NCBI RefSeq assembly: GCF_022809715.1
Contig: NZ_CP094461.1
Span: 1-64,000, forward strand
DNA length: 64,000 nt
From: Burkholderia pyrrocinia
GTDB taxonomy: Bacteria > Pseudomonadota > Gammaproteobacteria > Burkholderiales > Burkholderiaceae
Reading direction: 5' to 3'
Every line of letters starts with the position of its first letter. Positions within the stretch are counted from its first letter, which is position 1. The notes under the pieces were generated by a model, which had not been told where the DNA came from, ran no database searches, and worked only from the letters and a program-made list of their open reading frames with translations. Position numbers and translations under genes: made by a program. Below are positions 61,080 through 64,000 of the stretch, piece after piece.

Positions 61080-62207
61080 CTATTTCGTCGCTTGCGACGC
61101 GCAAAATTGCCACCTGCGCGATTTCGTTGCCGCCGGCGCGTTCGCGTGCTCGTCTACCGTGCGCCACCACCGCTCGCCGCGATGCGGCTCGTCGAGATCG
61201 AGGCGCTCACCCATCCTGGGCGTGGACAACTCGATGCCACGCACGATCGACAACGCCGTTACTCGCTCGAACGGCTCGTGCCAGCGATGCATCGCGAGAT
61301 CGAACGTACCGTTGTGGATCGGGATCAGACAGCGTCCGCGCAAATCGATATGCGCCTGAACGGTTTCTTCCGGCTGCATGTGCACATACGGCCATTGCGC
61401 ATCGTATGCGCCTGTTTCGATCAGCGTCACGTCGAACGGCCCGAGGCGCTCGCCGATCGTACGGAAACCGTCGAAGTAGCCCGTGTCGCCGCTGAAAAAC
61501 ATGCGCAGGTTGTCGTCGACGATGACCCACGACGCCCATAGCGTGCTGTTGCCGTCGAACAGACTGCGCCCCGAGAAGTGCTGCGCGGGTGTTGCGGTCA
61601 GCGTCAGGCCGGCCACGTCGACGCTCTGCCACCAGTCGAGCTGACGGACCTTCTTCGCGTCGATGCCCCATTCGATCAGGCGGTCGCCGACGCCCAGCGT
61701 TGTCACGAACACGCCGGTGGTGGCAGCGAGTGCGAGCACCGTGTCGCGGTCGAGGTGATCGTAGTGATCGTGCGACAGGATCACGCCGCGCAGCGGCGGA
61801 AGATCTTCGAGCGCTATCGGCGGCGCATGGAAGCGCTTGGGGCCAACACTCCGAAACGGCGATGCACGCTCGGCAAACACGGGATCGGTCAGCCAGAATT
61901 CGCCACGCAACTTGAGCAGCAGCGTCGAATGGCCAAGCCGGTACAGGCTGCGATCCGGTGCCGCGTCGAGCTGTGCACGGGTCAGCAAATCGACTGGCAG
62001 CGCGCCAGCCGGCACGGTATTGCGCGGCTTGTTGACCAGCATGTTCCATGCGATCCCGAGCGTCTTGCCGATACCTTCAGCAGGACGCGGCGCGACATTG
62101 CTGAAGCGCTCGCCATTGTGCTGCGGCGAACCGCCGGACAGCGCACGGCCGCGCCTGGCGGCTGCAAAACCCAGAATGCGGTGAATCAAAACAAGAGGCG
62201 ATGCCAT
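61080..62207 (-). CDS. MBL-fold metallohydrolase (UlaG/NAPE-PLD-like)
   Basis: The 375-residue protein has the metallo-beta-lactamase-fold metal motif SHDHYDHLD near residue 147, a following His in PAQHFSGR, FSGDTGY with its Asp, and the late His in IPIHNGTFDLAMH. The layout matches UlaG and NAPE-PLD-type phosphodiesterases. A hydrophobic N-terminal segment may attach it to the membrane. It is divergent from a TetR gene, and two TetR-type operators lie between them. The natural substrate is unknown. Confidence 0.88.
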   Translation of the reverse strand: MASPLVLIHRILGFAAARRGRALSGGSPQHNGERFSNVAPRPAEGIGKTLGIAWNMLVNKPRNTVPAGALPVDLLTRAQLDAAPDRSLYRLGHSTLLLKLRGEFWLTDPVFAERASPFRSVGPKRFHAPPIALEDLPPLRGVILSHDHYDHLDRDTVLALAATTGVFVTTLGVGDRLIEWGIDAKKVRQLDWWQSVDVAGLTLTATPAQHFSGRSLFDGNSTLWASWVIVDDNLRMFFSGDTGYFDGFRTIGERLGPFDVTLIETGAYDAQWPYVHMQPEETVQAHIDLRGRCLIPIHNGTFDLAMHRWHEPFERVTALSIVRGIELSTPRMGERLDLDEPHRGERWWRTVDEHANAPAATKSRRWQFCASQATK

Positions 62208-62230
62208 GTCGGTTGGTCCGAAGATAAAAG

Positions 62231-62246
62231 TACACTGAGCAGTGTA
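62231..62246. promoter_or_regulatory. TetR operator 1
   Basis: TACACTGAGCAGTGTA: TACACTG and CAGTGTA arms with a 2-base centre, 24 bp before the MBL gene start. Confidence 0.75.
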
Positions 62247-62264
62247 GTTTATTTTCGGGGTAAG

Positions 62265-62280
62265 TAAACTGCCCGGTGTA
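62265..62280. promoter_or_regulatory. TetR operator 2
   Basis: TAAACTGCCCGGTGTA, a variant of operator 1, centre 34 bp away and 10 bp before the TetR start. It would cover the TetR promoter. Confidence 0.7.
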
Positions 62281-62290
62281 AAATTTCCGT

Positions 62291-62944
62291 ATGGATACCA
62301 GCACTCTCCCTCAACGCCTGACCGATCGAAAGCGTGCGGCCATTATCGACGCGGCGATCGAGGAATTTCTCGCTGCAGGCTACGATGCAACCAGCATGGA
62401 TCGCATCGCTGCGCGCGCGGACGTGTCGAAGCGTACGGTCTACAACCACTTTCCCGGCAAGGAAACGTTGTTCGCCGCGATCCTGCACAAGCTGTGGGAT
62501 GCGACCCAAACCGGCAGCTCACCGACTTATCGCACCGACGTGCCGCTGCGCGAGCAACTGCTCGCGTTGCTGGACCGCAAATTGCGCCTGCTGAACGACG
62601 ATGCGTTTCTCGCACTTGCACGCGTCGCGATCGGCGCGGCCATCCATTCGCCGGAGCGTGCGCGCGACATGGTCGAACGCCTCGGCGAGCGCGAGGAAGA
62701 CCTGACGGTCTGGGTGCGTGCAGCAGCGGCGGCCGGCCGCCTGTCGGTCACCGATCCGGTGTTTGCCGCGCATCAGTTGCATGGTGTCGTGAAGGCATTT
62801 GCATTCTGGCCGCAGGTGACGATGGGCCAGCCGCCGCTCACGGCGCCGGAGCAACAGAAAGTCGCGGAATCGGCCGCCGACATGTTTCTCGCGTACTACG
62901 CGCGTCCGGACGACGGCGACGCATTACGCGTCGCGCCGGGTTGA
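62291..62944 (+). CDS. TetR/AcrR-family regulator
   Basis: The 217-residue protein has a standard N-terminal helix-turn-helix (residues about 12-60, IDAAIEEFLAAGYDATSMDR and ADVSKRTVYNHFPGKETL) and a C-terminal domain of the AcrR/TetR_C type (YARPDDG end). It probably represses itself and the divergent MBL-fold gene through the two operators in the 83-bp gap. The inducer is unknown. The flavodoxin-like gene 198 bp downstream may be part of the same regulon. Confidence 0.9.
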   Translation: MDTSTLPQRLTDRKRAAIIDAAIEEFLAAGYDATSMDRIAARADVSKRTVYNHFPGKETLFAAILHKLWDATQTGSSPTYRTDVPLREQLLALLDRKLRLLNDDAFLALARVAIGAAIHSPERARDMVERLGEREEDLTVWVRAAAAAGRLSVTDPVFAAHQLHGVVKAFAFWPQVTMGQPPLTAPEQQKVAESAADMFLAYYARPDDGDALRVAPG

Positions 62945-63142
62945 CCGCATATCAGGAAGATCGTGTGCGAATCGAATTCGATGCCACGAGCATGGTCGAT
63001 GCGCGCACAGCGTCGACGAACCGACGAACCGACCGATCCGCAAAAGCGAACGCAGAACCGCTTCCTCAAACGTGATGACTGTCCATCCAGCGGAAACCGG
63101 CGATACCCCGACCCACCTGAAGCCTGACGCGAGCGACTACGA

Positions 63143-63634
63143 ATGAAGACGCTGTTGATCGTCTATCACACGATGACCGGAGGCACGCAACAGATGGCCG
63201 AAGCGGCGGCCGACGCGGCGCGGGAGCAACCCGGTGTCGACGTCAGGCTGCAGCGCGCGGACGCGACGAGCGCAGACGACGTGCTGGCCGCCGACGCATA
63301 CCTGTTTGCGACGCCCGAGAATCTTGCGTCGATGTCCGGGCTGATGAAGGACTTTTTCGATCGCTGCTACTACGCGGCGCTCGATCGCGTGAACGGCCGT
63401 CCATACGCGGCAATGATTTGCGCGGGAAGCGACGGACAGAACGCGCTGCGCCAGATCGACCGGATCGCGACCGGATGGCGATTGAAGAACGTGGCGCCCG
63501 GCCTGATCGTCTGTACTCACGCGCAGACGCCTGAGCGCATCCTCGCGCCGAAGACGATCGACGCCGATGACCGTGCGCGCTGCGCCGAACTCGGCGCGGG
63601 TCTTGCCGCGGGGCTCGCGCTGGGCGTCTTCTGA
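63143..63634 (+). CDS. flavodoxin/NADPH-dependent FMN reductase-like protein
   Basis: A 163-residue flavodoxin-fold protein: the first loop TLLIVYHTMTGGTQQMAEAA is the FMN phosphate-binding segment, then YLFATPENLASMSGLMKDFF is the middle loop of the WrbA/flavodoxin-like group, and a late AAMICAGSDG. It probably binds FMN and reduces small molecules or quinones. It is separate from the TetR gene (198 bp) on the same strand. Confidence 0.8.
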   Translation: MKTLLIVYHTMTGGTQQMAEAAADAAREQPGVDVRLQRADATSADDVLAADAYLFATPENLASMSGLMKDFFDRCYYAALDRVNGRPYAAMICAGSDGQNALRQIDRIATGWRLKNVAPGLIVCTHAQTPERILAPKTIDADDRARCAELGAGLAAGLALGVF

Positions 63635-63733
63635 TTTCGGACCGGCAGCATTGGCGCTGGTCCGCGCAGACAACGCACGCATCCATGTGCGTCACCGATC
63701 CTGCAGACGCCGAACCGGCCGAATGCCGGGACC

Positions 63734-64000
63734 TTAGCTTCCTTTTGCCGTCACCGGCCGGTGGTATTCGGGCCAAAGACGTTTCACGAGATCGCGCGAC
63801 GCGCCATACGCATGGCAACTGTCGATCTTGAGCGGCTTGCCTTCGCGGTCGCGGGCGTCGAGCGACGACCGCCGCACACCGACCATCGTTTGATAGGCCG
63901 TGGTTGCGATCGGGCCGAGCAATTCCTTCAGATGCGTGCACGTATCGCAGGACGGCAGACGCTTGCGAATCTCGCTGTTCCAGCCGGCACCGATGCTCAG
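63734..64000 (-). CDS. DUF2889 protein, C-terminal end (cut by the window)
   Basis: The last 88 residues of a minus-strand gene that begins beyond position 64000. It contains RKRLPSCDTCTHLKELLGPI and KIDSCHAYGASRDLVKRLWP, which fit the C-terminus of DUF2889 proteins with conserved Cys and His. Function of the family is not known. It ends 100 bp past the convergent flavodoxin-like gene. Confidence 0.72.
   Translation of the reverse strand: MSIGAGWNSEIRKRLPSCDTCTHLKELLGPIATTAYQTMVGVRRSSLDARDREGKPLKIDSCHAYGASRDLVKRLWPEYHRPVTAKGS

Overview
The window looks like part of a secondary chromosome of a Burkholderia, probably of the B. cepacia complex. The evidence is the 16S sequence, the high-G+C genes, the typical Burkholderia gene families, and a replication/partition module made of a plasmid-type initiator plus ParAB rather than DnaA. 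The species call is inference. The rRNA operon and the origin region (about 54-61 kb) stand out as lower in G+C than the rest.

Layout. 1-8.2 kb: an AsmA-family protein, a VapBC toxin-antitoxin pair, a periplasmic methionine-sulfoxide repair operon (MsrB, DipZ-like CcdA-thioredoxin fusion, MsrA) and a Rieske oxygenase. 8.2-19.8 kb: pyrimidine salvage and breakdown: cytidine deaminase, thymidine phosphorylase, NupC nucleoside transporter, dihydropyrimidinase, NCS1 base transporter, PreA/PreT dihydropyrimidine dehydrogenase, an N-carbamoyl-amino-acid hydrolase and a divergent RutR-like regulator. Together these can import nucleosides, release the base and degrade it reductively to beta-alanine. 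19.9-24.7 kb: an acyl-CoA synthetase, 3-hydroxyacyl-CoA dehydrogenase and thiolase operon with a divergent AraC regulator. 25.1-26.2 kb: a small membrane protein and an NTF2-like protein.

26.4-32.1 kb: a complete rRNA operon on the minus strand (16S, tRNA-Ile, tRNA-Ala, 23S, 5S) with two promoter candidates, boxA sites and a terminator. 32.1-48.8 kb: accessory housekeeping: a DUF429 protein with a SpoT-like HD hydrolase, a YhaO/YhaN (SbcD/SbcC-like) pair, a lipoprotein, a Gly/Ala-rich exported protein, a lipoprotein gamma-glutamyltranspeptidase, a tyrosine-recombinase-like protein that lacks its catalytic residues, a RES/Xre toxin-antitoxin pair, a DUF4148 protein and a dienelactone hydrolase. 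Several decayed genes lie between them (a CbrC start, a frameshifted small ORF, an AraC tail).

49.2-53.3 kb: a LysR regulator, a second-copy-type PurA, a divergent GcvA-like regulator and another DUF4148 protein. 53.3-61 kb: the replicon control region. A gene-poor stretch leads into about 15 iterons, eight of which form four doublets spaced exactly 26 bp. They are followed by the initiator gene, a convergent parA-parB operon and five identical-core parS palindromes (GTTGTCACGTGACAA). 61-64 kb: an MBL-fold hydrolase divergent from a TetR regulator with two matching operators, a flavodoxin-like protein and the end of a DUF2889 gene cut by the window edge.

All calls are from reading the sequence; no database search was run.
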